Assembly: GCF_000355805.1 (NCBI RefSeq)
Contig: NZ_CM001837.1
Location: 2,655,868-2,719,867 of the forward strand
DNA: 64,000 nt
From: Dokdonia sp. PRO95
GTDB lineage: Bacteria; Bacteroidota; Bacteroidia; Flavobacteriales; Flavobacteriaceae
Direction: 5' to 3'
The notes beneath the pieces are model-generated. The model was given only the letters and a program-made list of their open reading frames with translations, was not told the origin of the DNA and did not search any database. The position numbers and the translations under genes are program-made. Position 1 is the stretch's first letter. Each line of letters starts with the position of its first letter. Positions 44,745 through 53,098 of the stretch are shown piece after piece.

Positions 44745-45554
44745 TTAGTCTTCAAAGATAAGTTGTCCCGTAAATAGCACTTCTACCTCGACTAAAGGTG
44801 GTTCCTTTAAAGCAATTACATCACCTGTGGCGTGTATGGTGCCTTTGAGACTGTTTATGGGGTTAAACACCATCGTTGCGGCGCTTGTGTGTCTAAACTG
44901 GATATCATCCACTAGAAAGTCTCTCCCATCAAACTGTGGAAACTCATCACTAAAGTTGATATTCATTTGATCTGCTCTACCAGATATTTTAAAGTTGCTA
45001 GAACCATTTGCAGATATTGTTAATGACGATACATCAAGATTCAGATAGATGTTCCCACTTTTATTAGGATCGTCTATATTGATACCGTTTGGGCTTGTAT
45101 TACTCCATATCGTGAGAGATGGGTAGGTCAGAAGTCCTTCACTTTCTATGTCAAAGGAGGATGCTTGCCTTATAAAATTAATGTTAGGGGACGTTATTGT
45201 AACTAACGTTCGTCCATACTCTCTTAAAATATTGCAACTATTATTATTTTGTAATACGAGTGTTTCCTCGGTCACTTCAAAATATAGGTCTGATACAAGA
45301 TTTTCGCCTGTTTCAATAACTACTTGTTGTTCAGATCCTTGTTTTAGGATCACACGAATGTCATCTTCCATTTGGATTTTTGTGAACACAGGTAATTCAA
45401 TTTCATAAGTGATGATATCACCATCCGTTTGTAAGCAATCATTTGCATTTTCTGTATCACAAGAGAATAGCAGTGCGATATGAAGGAGTAGGATGAGGTT
45501 GCGCTTTCGCGAAAGCGTACTTAAAAAATGTACTATTTGTCTTTGTAAACTCAT
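44745..45554 (-). CDS. Head-GIN-domain lipoprotein
   Basis: A 269-residue protein with the putative auto-transporter adhesin head-GIN fold (beta solenoid; FTKIQMEDDIRVILKQGSEQ, LTISANGSSNFKISGRADQM). A signal with lipobox LLFSC follows a basic N-region, TLSRKRN, which is encoded by palindrome copy 19. The ATG overlaps the stop of the upstream deacylase gene (ATGA), which supports this start although the N-region is long. The product is probably on the outer membrane surface; function unknown. Confidence 0.8.
   Translation of the reverse strand: MSLQRQIVHFLSTLSRKRNLILLLHIALLFSCDTENANDCLQTDGDIITYEIELPVFTKIQMEDDIRVILKQGSEQQVVIETGENLVSDLYFEVTEETLVLQNNNSCNILREYGRTLVTITSPNINFIRQASSFDIESEGLLTYPSLTIWSNTSPNGINIDDPNKSGNIYLNLDVSSLTISANGSSNFKISGRADQMNINFSDEFPQFDGRDFLVDDIQFRHTSAATMVFNPINSLKGTIHATGDVIALKEPPLVEVEVLFTGQLIFED
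45501..45519. repeat. Dispersed palindrome, copy 19 (signal-peptide region)
   Basis: GCGCTTTCGCGAAAGCGTA, read on the minus strand as TLSRKR at the positive end of a signal peptide. Confidence 0.93.
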
Positions 45555-46639
45555 AATCTTATGCCTAATCCAAATTCTATTGCTTCTGCCTTTCCTCCAT
45601 GGGTTTTTACAGACACGCTACCAAAGTATTTTTTGCCAAAGGTGCGTTTAAGTCCTACGCGTTGATAAAATCTTCCCTCAAAATCATATGGATAATAAAG
45701 GTAATATCCCGCATGTGTTATTAATGCTGTATTGTTGAGGTGTAGCTCATGACCAATAAAGACTCCTGCGCGTTTCCAGTCTTGGTCTCGGGTGACCCCA
45801 CGGTTAGGAAAGGCCACAGATAAGAATTCAATTTCATTATCGAGAAACTTCGAAAAGAAAGCCTCTACACCAGCAAGAACAGTGCTTTTTTTGCTCAATC
45901 TCTTATCTGCATACGCAGAGATTATTACAAATGGCTCTCTATCTAAGCCTATAAAATCACTTTCATTGACTCCAGCGCTTATGGCTAGATTATAGTGAAT
46001 AGGCTCTCTGTATGATACTTTTTTTCCTTTAGGAATCAATTCTGGAACAGCTTGATCTTTGTAAATGAATCCTGCATTAAAAGCGAGGGTATTTGTACTG
46101 GTGTTGGGTGCTCGTAAGTTTCCGTTAGAGCCGTGCAAGAAAGTAAGTCCCGTTTGAAAAGAAAGTGCAGGGGTGATAGCTTGTTTGTAATTAAGCATTA
46201 CGAGTGTTGCGCTAAACAAACGAGAGCCATATGCGTTATTCTCTACATTAGTTTTCAAATCAAAAGGATTTGTAGTGTACCCAATTCCTTGGCCTATTCT
46301 AAACATGAGCTTGCGATTCAAGAAATAGAAATTGTAGTGAGCCAGAGCATTATAGGTATCTCCTAGACTTTCGTTTTTTAGGTCTTGATATGCAAATGTG
46401 AATCCCCAGTCTGGATAATTATACAGCCTTTCCCACTCCTTCAGTCCATAAGTCTTTCTATTATAGCTGAGAATGAGTCCTTCTGGATGCCCGGTGATAA
46501 GGGAGGAGACATCTTTATTATGTCTTAATATACTGCCGTAAAAATAGTTAGCTTCTAGTTCGTAAGGTTGTACATCCTGAGCCTTTACTTTTATTATGGT
46601 AAGTAAAGTGATGGTAGCGATAAGTAGTTTGTGCGTCAT
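45551..46639 (-). CDS. PagL-like acyloxyacyl hydrolase (lipid A deacylase family)
   Basis: A signal peptide (LLIATITLLTIIKVKAQ) leads into an outer-membrane beta-barrel of about 345 residues ending in GLGIRL. The segment FLHGSNGNLRAPNTSTNTLA carries the H-x-S-N ... PN pattern in which PagL has its catalytic His and Ser. The family removes the 3-O-acyl chain of lipid A. The ATG at 46639 is preferred over 46663 because the signal peptide begins there. It is coupled to the head-GIN gene. Confidence 0.78.
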   Translation of the reverse strand: MTHKLLIATITLLTIIKVKAQDVQPYELEANYFYGSILRHNKDVSSLITGHPEGLILSYNRKTYGLKEWERLYNYPDWGFTFAYQDLKNESLGDTYNALAHYNFYFLNRKLMFRIGQGIGYTTNPFDLKTNVENNAYGSRLFSATLVMLNYKQAITPALSFQTGLTFLHGSNGNLRAPNTSTNTLAFNAGFIYKDQAVPELIPKGKKVSYREPIHYNLAISAGVNESDFIGLDREPFVIISAYADKRLSKKSTVLAGVEAFFSKFLDNEIEFLSVAFPNRGVTRDQDWKRAGVFIGHELHLNNTALITHAGYYLYYPYDFEGRFYQRVGLKRTFGKKYFGSVSVKTHGGKAEAIEFGLGIRL

Positions 46640-46717
46640 AGCGTGGCTTTGCGAAAATATCAATAAATTATTGAGATATCTTTTATTTTATAGACATCGC
46701 TTATGTCTCAGCGGGAT

Positions 46718-47293
46718 TTAATTTTTTTTACGCTTACTTATCCATGAGCTTACATGTCTGCATCTTGCCTTGAAAGCTGCACTACCAGTGGCATACCCAT
46801 CTTCCATGATGCGTTTTAAATCTCTGTGAACCCAGTCAATTTCTGTTCCTAAATGATATAATGTAGTCATAGAATACGCTTTAATAGCGACTTTCTGATC
46901 AGTTATTAACCAATCAAAAGCAGTGGTAACCATGCGCTCTCTTTGAATTCTGGCTAGGGAGGCTCTCGTTTGTGGGTTCTTCATTTTATAGTAGGAGATA
47001 GCGAGCTCCTCACAGATTTTACTCACAGGTCGCAGTGCAGCATCTTGATAAACAGTATGCATCTTAGTTGTAAATAACTCAAGATGTGGAAGAATGGTTG
47101 TGATGTCTTCTTTGGTTGCAAACTCCGCTATCCATCCTGCTTTGGGAGATCTAGTGTCATCTACCATAAATAGAATTTCTAGAACGAGCTCCATAAGACC
47201 AGGTTCATTTGTGATTAATTGTGCGTAATATGCGCGTTTCTCTCGCGAGTGATTTACATACGCTAGTTCATCATAAAGTTCGGATAAGGTCAT
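46718..47293 (-). CDS. HEAT-like helical protein next to a sirtuin
   Basis: The 191-residue all-helical protein (LVLEILFMVDDTRSPKAGWI, HLELFTTKMHTVYQDAALRP, VAIKAYSMTTLYHLG) resembles HEAT-type repeats. Similar Flavobacteriaceae proteins are sometimes labelled adenylosuccinate lyase from gene order, but no lyase motif is visible here. It starts 3 nt after the sirtuin gene stops and is co-transcribed. The function is unknown. Confidence 0.65.
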   Translation of the reverse strand: MTLSELYDELAYVNHSREKRAYYAQLITNEPGLMELVLEILFMVDDTRSPKAGWIAEFATKEDITTILPHLELFTTKMHTVYQDAALRPVSKICEELAISYYKMKNPQTRASLARIQRERMVTTAFDWLITDQKVAIKAYSMTTLYHLGTEIDWVHRDLKRIMEDGYATGSAAFKARCRHVSSWISKRKKN

Positions 47294-47296
47294 TGG

Positions 47297-47986
47297 TTAA
47301 GTTAGATTCATTAAGGTTTCAACAACCTTCTTTATTCCTGTTGAAGCTATTTCTGGTACGATTGTAAGGCGATCTCTTTGACTTATTGCGGGTTTGGGGT
47401 CTATGAAATAAATTTGAGCATTAGCTTTTGCAAAGTCTATGAGTCCAGCCGCAGGATATACTTGCATAGAAGTTCCTACAATGATTATATAGTCCGCTTT
47501 ACTGACAACTTCTGCTGCTTTGTCTAGAAGAGGTACTTCTTCACCAAACCAAACAATATGGGGTCGCAACTGTGAGCCTTTTTTACACAAATCTCCCTTA
47601 TGCAAATCGGTTGTCCATGATTTTACATTGCTTTTATCCTTGGTGCTACGCACTTTGAGCAGCTCTCCGTGGAGGTGCATCACATTTGTGCTGCCTGCGC
47701 GTTCATGCAGGTCGTCTACATTCTGAGTGATAATTGTCACATTGTAATCTTTCTCTAGTAGTACAAGATCTTTATGCGCATCATTAGGTGTGACTTCAAG
47801 AAGCTGTCTTCTTCTATCGTTATAGAAGCGCAATACTAGTTCTTGATTATTGCGCCATCCTTCTGGGGTAGCGACCTCCATCACATCATGACCTTCCCAG
47901 AGACCATTTGCATCTCTAAAGGTTTTGAGTCCGCTTTCGGCACTTATTCCTGCTCCAGAGAGTACAGCTATTTGTTGTTTAGACAT
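47297..47986 (-). CDS. cobB: NAD-dependent protein deacylase (Sir2 family)
   Basis: The 229-residue protein has the sirtuin signature: GAGISAESGLKTFRDANGLW, TQNVDDLHERAG, catalytic H106 in MHLHGEL and GTSMQVYPAAGL. Y55 and R58 (FYNDRRRQL) match the pair that gives CobB and SIRT5 desuccinylase activity. The small domain lacks the four zinc-binding cysteines; only one Cys (DLCKKG) is present. It should remove acetyl or succinyl groups from lysines. Confidence 0.92.
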   Translation of the reverse strand: MSKQQIAVLSGAGISAESGLKTFRDANGLWEGHDVMEVATPEGWRNNQELVLRFYNDRRRQLLEVTPNDAHKDLVLLEKDYNVTIITQNVDDLHERAGSTNVMHLHGELLKVRSTKDKSNVKSWTTDLHKGDLCKKGSQLRPHIVWFGEEVPLLDKAAEVVSKADYIIIVGTSMQVYPAAGLIDFAKANAQIYFIDPKPAISQRDRLTIVPEIASTGIKKVVETLMNLT

Positions 47987-47992
47987 GCTTGT

Positions 47993-48024
47993 TTGTTTTG
48001 CATTTTAAAAGTACAGTATCTTTG
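47993..48024 (+). promoter_or_regulatory. Promoter of the SpoU methyltransferase gene
   Basis: TTG at 47993-47995 and again at 47998-48000 precede a perfect TATCTTTG (48017-48024), 18 nt before the ATG. The first gives a 21-nt spacer. Confidence 0.72.
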
Positions 48025-48041
48025 GCGTGTAAACAACAATC

Positions 48042-48701
48042 ATGGATCAAGAGCTTCTAGCATATTTACAATCATTTCTTACAGAAAGACGTGTTCAATT
48101 ATTTGATAAGGTGCTCAAAGAGCGCACAAATCATTTTACCGTTGCGGTAGAGGATGTATATCAATTACATAATACTAGTGCTGTAATACGCAGCTGTGAG
48201 TCATTTGGGGTGCAAGAGTTGCATGTGATTGAGGAGGTTAATGTAAAGAGGATAGATCGTGAGATTGCAATGGGGGCTCAAAAGTGGGTAGATGTACAAC
48301 GTCACAGTAGTGCTAAGCAATGTATACATAGCTTAAAAGAGCAAGGTTATAAAATTGTTGCTACATCACCTCATAAAGATGCTCACCGTCTAGAAGATTT
48401 TGATGTTACCCAGAAGTCGGCAATTTTCTTTGGTCGCGAGACAGAGGGGCTTAGTGAGGCTGTACTTGATATGGCAGACGACTTTATTTATATTCCTATG
48501 GTGGGATTTACAGAAAGTCTCAATATCTCTGTCTCTGCAGCAATAACCCTGCAGCATATTATGACAAAACTTAAGCAATCAAACATGGGCTGGCAGTTTA
48601 CAGAACAAGAGCTCTTTGATAAAAAACTAGCGTGGACGCGCAAGATGATTAAGGATGTGGAGGGGATTGAGCAGCGATTTCTTGAGGCAAGAGGGGAGTG
48701 A
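48042..48701 (+). CDS. tRNA/rRNA 2'-O-methyltransferase (TrmH/SpoU family)
   Basis: The 219-residue SPOUT methylase has motif 1 NTSAVIRSCESFGVQELHV, motif 2 AIFFGRETEGLS and motif 3 IPMVGFTESLNISVSAA. The C-terminal extension (WTRKMIKDVEGIEQRFL) is like TrmH, which methylates G18 of tRNA. Exact target is inferred from similarity. It has its own promoter, divergent from the sirtuin gene. Confidence 0.88.
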   Translation: MDQELLAYLQSFLTERRVQLFDKVLKERTNHFTVAVEDVYQLHNTSAVIRSCESFGVQELHVIEEVNVKRIDREIAMGAQKWVDVQRHSSAKQCIHSLKEQGYKIVATSPHKDAHRLEDFDVTQKSAIFFGRETEGLSEAVLDMADDFIYIPMVGFTESLNISVSAAITLQHIMTKLKQSNMGWQFTEQELFDKKLAWTRKMIKDVEGIEQRFLEARGE

Positions 48702-48725
48702 TACGCTTTCGCGAAAATTTGAATT
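48702..48725. repeat. Dispersed palindrome, copy 20 (AATTTGA variant)
   Basis: The left arm is TACGCTTTCGCGAAA and the right arm AATTTGAATTA, the same altered arm as at 8034-8055. Confidence 0.88.
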
Positions 48726-48802
48726 ACAAATACATTAGCTGTCAATAAGTGTAAAGTTGATCTATTTTTATAGAACAACAGAGAAATTTAAAACATCATA
48801 GT

Positions 48803-49438
48803 ATGAAACTTACTGAATCACTAAAAGAGCTAGCAGATAATAGCGTAAAACGTCACCCTGGCGCTGCTCAGGATATAATGAGAAAAGCCATTGAAGATCT
48901 CAAGGCTACAAATATGTTGGAGCATGCGGTAAAGACAGGAGATCAATTTCCAGACTTTGAGTTGCCAAATGCACAAGGTGAAACTGTTAGTCTGAGTGAG
49001 CAATTACAAAAAGGTAAGGTAGTGCTTACTTTTTATAGAGGTGGCTGGTGTCCTTACTGTAATTTAGAACTTAAAGCTTTTCAGGAAGTATTGCCGCAAA
49101 TTAAAGAGAAAGGTGCAACGCTTATTGCAATCACACCAGAAACACCAGATAATTCTTTATCTACTAAGGAGAAAAATCAGCTAGATTTTGAAGTCCTTAC
49201 CAGTGAAAATAACGAATTAGCAAGATCACTCAATTTGGTTTTTAAACTTCCAGAGGCGCTTGCAGAATTATATGGAAAATTTGGTATTGATCTTTTAGAG
49301 AGTCAAGGTAATGATGAAAATGAGCTTCCTATAGCGGCAACATATATTATTGAGCAAAGTGGAAAGATTTCTTATCACTTTCTTGCAGAAGATTATAAGC
49401 TTAGAGCAGACCCAGAATTAGTGTTAGCTGCATTGTAG
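48803..49438 (+). CDS. Peroxiredoxin-like protein (AhpC/TSA family)
   Basis: The 211-residue thioredoxin-fold protein has C83 and C86 in YRGGWCPYCNLELKAFQ. The GGWCPYC motif marks the bacterial peroxiredoxin-like group that has a CxxC in place of the single peroxidatic Cys of typical AhpC. It probably reduces hydroperoxides in the cytoplasm; there is no signal peptide. It is monocistronic. Confidence 0.88.
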   Translation: MKLTESLKELADNSVKRHPGAAQDIMRKAIEDLKATNMLEHAVKTGDQFPDFELPNAQGETVSLSEQLQKGKVVLTFYRGGWCPYCNLELKAFQEVLPQIKEKGATLIAITPETPDNSLSTKEKNQLDFEVLTSENNELARSLNLVFKLPEALAELYGKFGIDLLESQGNDENELPIAATYIIEQSGKISYHFLAEDYKLRADPELVLAAL

Positions 49439-49442
49439 AGTC

Positions 49443-49461
49443 ACGTTTTCGCGAAAGCGTA
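49443..49461. repeat. Dispersed palindrome, copy 21
   Basis: ACGTTTTCGCGAAAGCGTA, with one changed base in the left arm, 5 bp after the peroxiredoxin stop. Confidence 0.92.
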
Positions 49462-49482
49462 GTAAATACACATCGCAGTATA

Positions 49483-49520
49483 AAACAATTAAGCCCGCTA
49501 TAGAGCGGGCTTAATTGTTT
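49483..49520. terminator. Long hairpin between converging genes
   Basis: AAACAATTAAGCCCGCT and AGCGGGCTTAATTGTTT form a perfect 17-bp stem with an ATAG loop. The T-tract is short on either side, but the AT end of the stem can serve both converging genes. Confidence 0.85.
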
Positions 49521-49538
49521 ATTTATATAAAATGATTG

Positions 49539-50348
49539 TTAATCTCTTTTCTGAAGCACTCTGTACTCCTCATAACATTCACTTATTGCATCGAGGATTT
49601 GAAGATCATTTGCGCTCATGATAAAATTATCTGAGTAGCTACAATTTTTAAGTATGGCGTCTATATCAACACGATCTATCTGTAAAAGAGCACTCAGGGT
49701 TTCTCGATCAAATTTACGTTCTAGTAAGTTGCGCACTTTGTCATCTTCCTTCATTTGCCTAAGCTTGCGAAGTTGACCTTTCTTTCTGCTAAAAATATTA
49801 TAAAGAAAATCTGCGGGATTAAAAATAGAACTTAAGACTCGTGATATCGCGCCTGGCTGACTTTTGCCTACCTCATAACCAGAGTTTAATCCAGATATAC
49901 TGTATCGCTGATTGCTATAAATAGGGACTTTCTTTGCGTCAATTTCTAGATATCCAGTAAGCTCTAATTCTTGAACGACAACTTCTTCTAGTGCAATTCC
50001 TATTTCGGTCATTTGGATTTTTACATCCCCATACTTAATCCAGTCACCGCTTACGCGTACTTTGAGAGATTTGTATCCTAGGTAAGAGAAGTATAAGGTG
50101 TCATTAACTTCAGCTTTAATTTCAAACTTACCGTACTTATCTGTAGTTGCTCCTTTAAAATTAGAGAGGTTGAGGATATTTACGTTCTGTAAGGTAATAT
50201 CTGTGCTACTGCTCAATACTTTTCCATCTATATACCCATCCTCTAGTTCTGTTGAAGCTTCGGGTGGTGTAGATGTGTTATCTATTTCTTGAGCATATCC
50301 TACTGCCACGGCAGCGAATAAAAGTAGGTTTAGTATGATCTTCTTCAT
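49539..50348 (-). CDS. CarboxypepD_reg-like-domain protein
   Basis: Start at ATG 50348 (MKKIILNLLLFAAVAVGYAQ, a signal peptide); an ATG 21 nt upstream is less likely. Residues about 40-120 are a CarboxypepD_reg-like beta sandwich (GATTDKYGKFEIKAEVNDTL, YFSYLGYKSLKVRV), the domain that also starts TonB-dependent SusC receptors. The C-terminal 150 residues are polar and helical (RKKGQLRKLRQMKEDDKVRN). No plug or barrel follows, so it is not a receptor. The role is unknown. Confidence 0.8.
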   Translation of the reverse strand: MKKIILNLLLFAAVAVGYAQEIDNTSTPPEASTELEDGYIDGKVLSSSTDITLQNVNILNLSNFKGATTDKYGKFEIKAEVNDTLYFSYLGYKSLKVRVSGDWIKYGDVKIQMTEIGIALEEVVVQELELTGYLEIDAKKVPIYSNQRYSISGLNSGYEVGKSQPGAISRVLSSIFNPADFLYNIFSRKKGQLRKLRQMKEDDKVRNLLERKFDRETLSALLQIDRVDIDAILKNCSYSDNFIMSANDLQILDAISECYEEYRVLQKRD

Positions 50349-50434
50349 ATGGTAAGGCAATTTATACAATCCATAGGGAAAATCATACCAAATCTATTTT
50401 TTTACAATAATTCTAACATATAATAAGCGGTAGA

Positions 50435-52351
50435 CTAGCTTCTACGGCGTCTTTTGCCAGAAAATGGGCTCTTGTTTCCTTCAGACCTGTTGTCTGGAGT
50501 GCGAGTAGATGGTCTACGCTCTGATCTGTCTGATCTGTCTGATCTACTTCTAGAGCGACCTCCTTGATCATCACCATAGCTAGATTTACGGTCATTGCGT
50601 TTTCTGTCTGAAGATCCTCCGCCACTACGACGACGATCACCGCCACCGCTACGACCACTAGATCTAAATCCATCATCACCGCCACGACGACGATCTCTAC
50701 CACCGCTGCGACCTCGGCCACCGCCACCATTACGTCTTCTGTCTCCGCCACCGCTGCGGCCACCGCCACCTTGAGTTTCCTCAACGCTTACACGACGTCC
50801 GTCAAGCTCATAGTTTTCAAAGTGAGCTAGAATACGTGCTTTGTGCTCAGTATCTGTATTAAAAAATGAGAAGGCATCTTTACAGTCTACACGGTAAACA
50901 CCGTCTTGACCTAATCCTAATTCTTCCTTTAAGAAGTCTTTAAGCTTCATCCAGTCAAAATCATCTTTGCTACCTACGTTTATAAAGTAACGAGTAGAGT
51001 CTCCAGATTGCTCTCTAGCTGCTCCAATGGCATTTTGATTAAGATCTTTTGATTTCTTGTAGTAATTAAAGAAACGTGTAAACTCAACAGAAAATACTTT
51101 TTTGATAAGTTCTTCTTTTGTGTTGTCTTTTAATACTTCTTCTATTTCTGGAAGATAAGCATCAATCTCGTCGTTAATCTCTGTAGTGTTGATGCTATTT
51201 GCAAGGTGAAATAATTGTACTTGCGTGATTTCCTTTCCGTCTGGAATGGTTTTTTGTTCAAACTTCTTACCTAAGATTTTCTCAAGTTGTTTGATTTTAC
51301 GCATTTCGCTTTTAGTTACAATAACTAGCGAAGTACCAGTTTTACCAGCACGACCAGTACGACCAGAACGGTGTGTGTATGTTTCTATTTCGTCAGGTAA
51401 TTGGTAATTTACAACGTGTGTAATATCATCTACATCAATACCACGTGCAGCCACGTCTGTAGCTACTAGCATTTGTATCTGGCGATTTCTAAAACTCTTC
51501 ATTACCAGATCACGCTGGTTCTGACTTAAATCTCCGTGCAATGCTCCAGCGTTATATCCATCTTCTATAAGCTGCTCGGCAACTTTTTGGGTATCACGTT
51601 TTGTACGACAAAAGATTACCGCAAAAATATCTGGGTTTGCGTCAGAAAGTCTTTTAAGTGCTTGATAACGATCTCTAGTGTGCACTACAAAGTACTCATG
51701 AGAAACATTTTTTGCACCTTCGTTTTTATGTCCTACCGTTATTTCTAACGGGTTTACCATAAATTCTTTGGCTATACGTGCGACTTCTCTAGGCATGGTT
51801 GCACTAAAAAGCCATGTAAGTTTATCTTCTGGTGTATCTGCAAGGATATTTGTAATATCTTCATAGAACCCCATGTTAAGCATCTCATCTGCTTCATCAA
51901 GTACACAGTAGCTTAATTTTGTAATATCTACCATACGACGACGCATCATGTCTTGCATACGTCCAGGTGTAGCTACTACAATTTGTGCTCCGCGAGAAAT
52001 CTCACGTGCTTGTTCTTGTATGTTTGCTCCTCCATAAACTGCAACAACGCGCACACCTTTCATGTGTTTTGCATACAGTTTCATCTCGTTTGTAATTTGT
52101 AAACAAAGTTCACGAGTAGGAGCTATAATAAGACCTTGTGTAGTCTTACTTGTAGCGTCAATGTTTTGTAATAGTGGAAAACCAAAAGCAGCTGTCTTTC
52201 CTGTTCCTGTTTGAGCAAGAGCAACCATATCGCGATCTTCGGCGAGTAGTTGTGGGATAGCTTCTTCTTGGATTTTTGATGGGGTTTCAAATCCCATATC
52301 GGCAATAGCCTGGAGTAAAGGCGCATTTAGGCCTAGTTCATCAAATGTCAT
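50435..52351 (-). CDS. DEAD-box RNA helicase with RGG-rich tail
   Basis: The 638-residue protein has all helicase motifs: Q-motif GFETPSKIQEEAIPQ, AQTGTGKTAAF, PTRELCLQ, DEADEML, SATMPRE, ATDVAARGIDV and HRSGRTGRAG. A DbpA/CsdA-type RNA-binding domain follows (about 450-545), then a 90-residue Gly/Arg/Ser/Asp tail of RGG type that would bind RNA. It resembles DeaD/CsdA, the cold-shock and ribosome-assembly helicase. The tail's repetitive codons create a false reading frame at 50413-50784. Confidence 0.93.
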   Translation of the reverse strand: MTFDELGLNAPLLQAIADMGFETPSKIQEEAIPQLLAEDRDMVALAQTGTGKTAAFGFPLLQNIDATSKTTQGLIIAPTRELCLQITNEMKLYAKHMKGVRVVAVYGGANIQEQAREISRGAQIVVATPGRMQDMMRRRMVDITKLSYCVLDEADEMLNMGFYEDITNILADTPEDKLTWLFSATMPREVARIAKEFMVNPLEITVGHKNEGAKNVSHEYFVVHTRDRYQALKRLSDANPDIFAVIFCRTKRDTQKVAEQLIEDGYNAGALHGDLSQNQRDLVMKSFRNRQIQMLVATDVAARGIDVDDITHVVNYQLPDEIETYTHRSGRTGRAGKTGTSLVIVTKSEMRKIKQLEKILGKKFEQKTIPDGKEITQVQLFHLANSINTTEINDEIDAYLPEIEEVLKDNTKEELIKKVFSVEFTRFFNYYKKSKDLNQNAIGAAREQSGDSTRYFINVGSKDDFDWMKLKDFLKEELGLGQDGVYRVDCKDAFSFFNTDTEHKARILAHFENYELDGRRVSVEETQGGGGRSGGGDRRRNGGGGRGRSGGRDRRRGGDDGFRSSGRSGGGDRRRSGGGSSDRKRNDRKSSYGDDQGGRSRSRSDRSDRSERRPSTRTPDNRSEGNKSPFSGKRRRRS

Positions 52352-52479
52352 ATGACAATAGTATTTATAAGTGTTAGCGTGTATAGGAAGCGCAACGACT
52401 TATAAACCAATTGCTTCGATCAACACGTGCCAAAATTGTGGCAATACCTCACCCTGAGGTTTTACAAGCTGCAAAAGTA
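52352..52479 (-). promoter_or_regulatory. Long structured 5' UTR and promoter of the DEAD-box helicase
   Basis: The minus strand has a perfect -7 element TACTTTTG at 52472-52479, leaving a leader of about 115 nt before the ATG. Small stems are visible (ACCTCA/TGAGGT, and TGCCA/TGGCA around CAATTT). Long leaders are a feature of cold-induced helicase mRNAs; that this one is regulated is an inference. Confidence 0.5.
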
Positions 52480-52519
52480 CTATATAAATCTATATGATGA
52501 TAGGTAATCAGTAAAAATG

Positions 52520-53098
52520 TTATTTCTGATTATGGAGAAATTCTAGAAACGCTGCAACAGCAAGGCCTCTGTGGCTTATTTTTCCTTTGAGAGATGGTGC
52601 CATTTGAGCAAATGTAGCGTTATAGCCCTCAGGTTTGAAGATAGGGTCGTAGCCAAAACCTCCATCACCGTGACGTTCTTTAGTAATATGACCTCTGCAT
52701 ATTCCTGTAAAAGTTTCTGTTTTGTTTGCTTTCGCGAAAGCGATAACTGTTTTAAACTGTGCTCCACGTTCCTGCTTTGTAGCAAGATTGATCAAGAGCT
52801 TGTTCATGTTATCTGAGTCATTTTTTTGCTCACCAGCATATCTAGCCGAATAAACTCCAGGCGCGCCGTCTAGTGCATCTACTTCAAGACCTGTGTCATC
52901 TGCAAAGCAATCATACCCATAATTTGAAAGGACATAATTTGCTTTAAGCAAGGCATTGCCTTCTATAGTGTCGGCGTCCTCTATAATTTCTTCTGTACAC
53001 CCTATGTCTGTTAAAGAGAGTAAGGTAATATGGTCGGGAACTAAAGCTTGAACTTCGCGAAGCTTATTACTGTTATGAGTGGCAAAAACAAGTTTCAT
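52520..53098 (-). CDS. rdgB: Non-canonical purine NTP pyrophosphatase (RdgB/HAM1)
   Basis: RdgB removes ITP, dITP and XTP from the nucleotide pool. The 192-residue protein has FATHNSNKLREVQAL at the start, the DDTGLEVDALDGAPGVYSAR loop and the C-terminal GDGGFGYDPIFKPEG with KGKISHRGLA. Palindrome copy 22 encodes IAFAKAN in the middle strand region. Its start overlaps the stop of the membrane-protein gene by 1 nt. Confidence 0.96.
   Translation of the reverse strand: MKLVFATHNSNKLREVQALVPDHITLLSLTDIGCTEEIIEDADTIEGNALLKANYVLSNYGYDCFADDTGLEVDALDGAPGVYSARYAGEQKNDSDNMNKLLINLATKQERGAQFKTVIAFAKANKTETFTGICRGHITKERHGDGGFGYDPIFKPEGYNATFAQMAPSLKGKISHRGLAVAAFLEFLHNQK
52727..52744. repeat. Dispersed palindrome, copy 22 (inside rdgB)
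   Basis: TGCTTTCGCGAAAGCGAT, read on the minus strand as IAFAKA. Confidence 0.92.

Noticed and set aside
46718-47293. Adenylosuccinate lyase
   Set aside because: That label is sometimes given to relatives by gene order, but the lyase signature SSxMPxKxNP is absent and the protein is too short.
48390-48778. Minus-strand frames at the end of the SpoU gene
   Set aside because: They overlap a clear SpoU methylase and have no recognisable features.
50413-50784. 123-residue minus-strand frame rich in Val and Ala
   Set aside because: It is a shadow of the Gly/Arg-repeat tail of the DEAD-box helicase in another frame.
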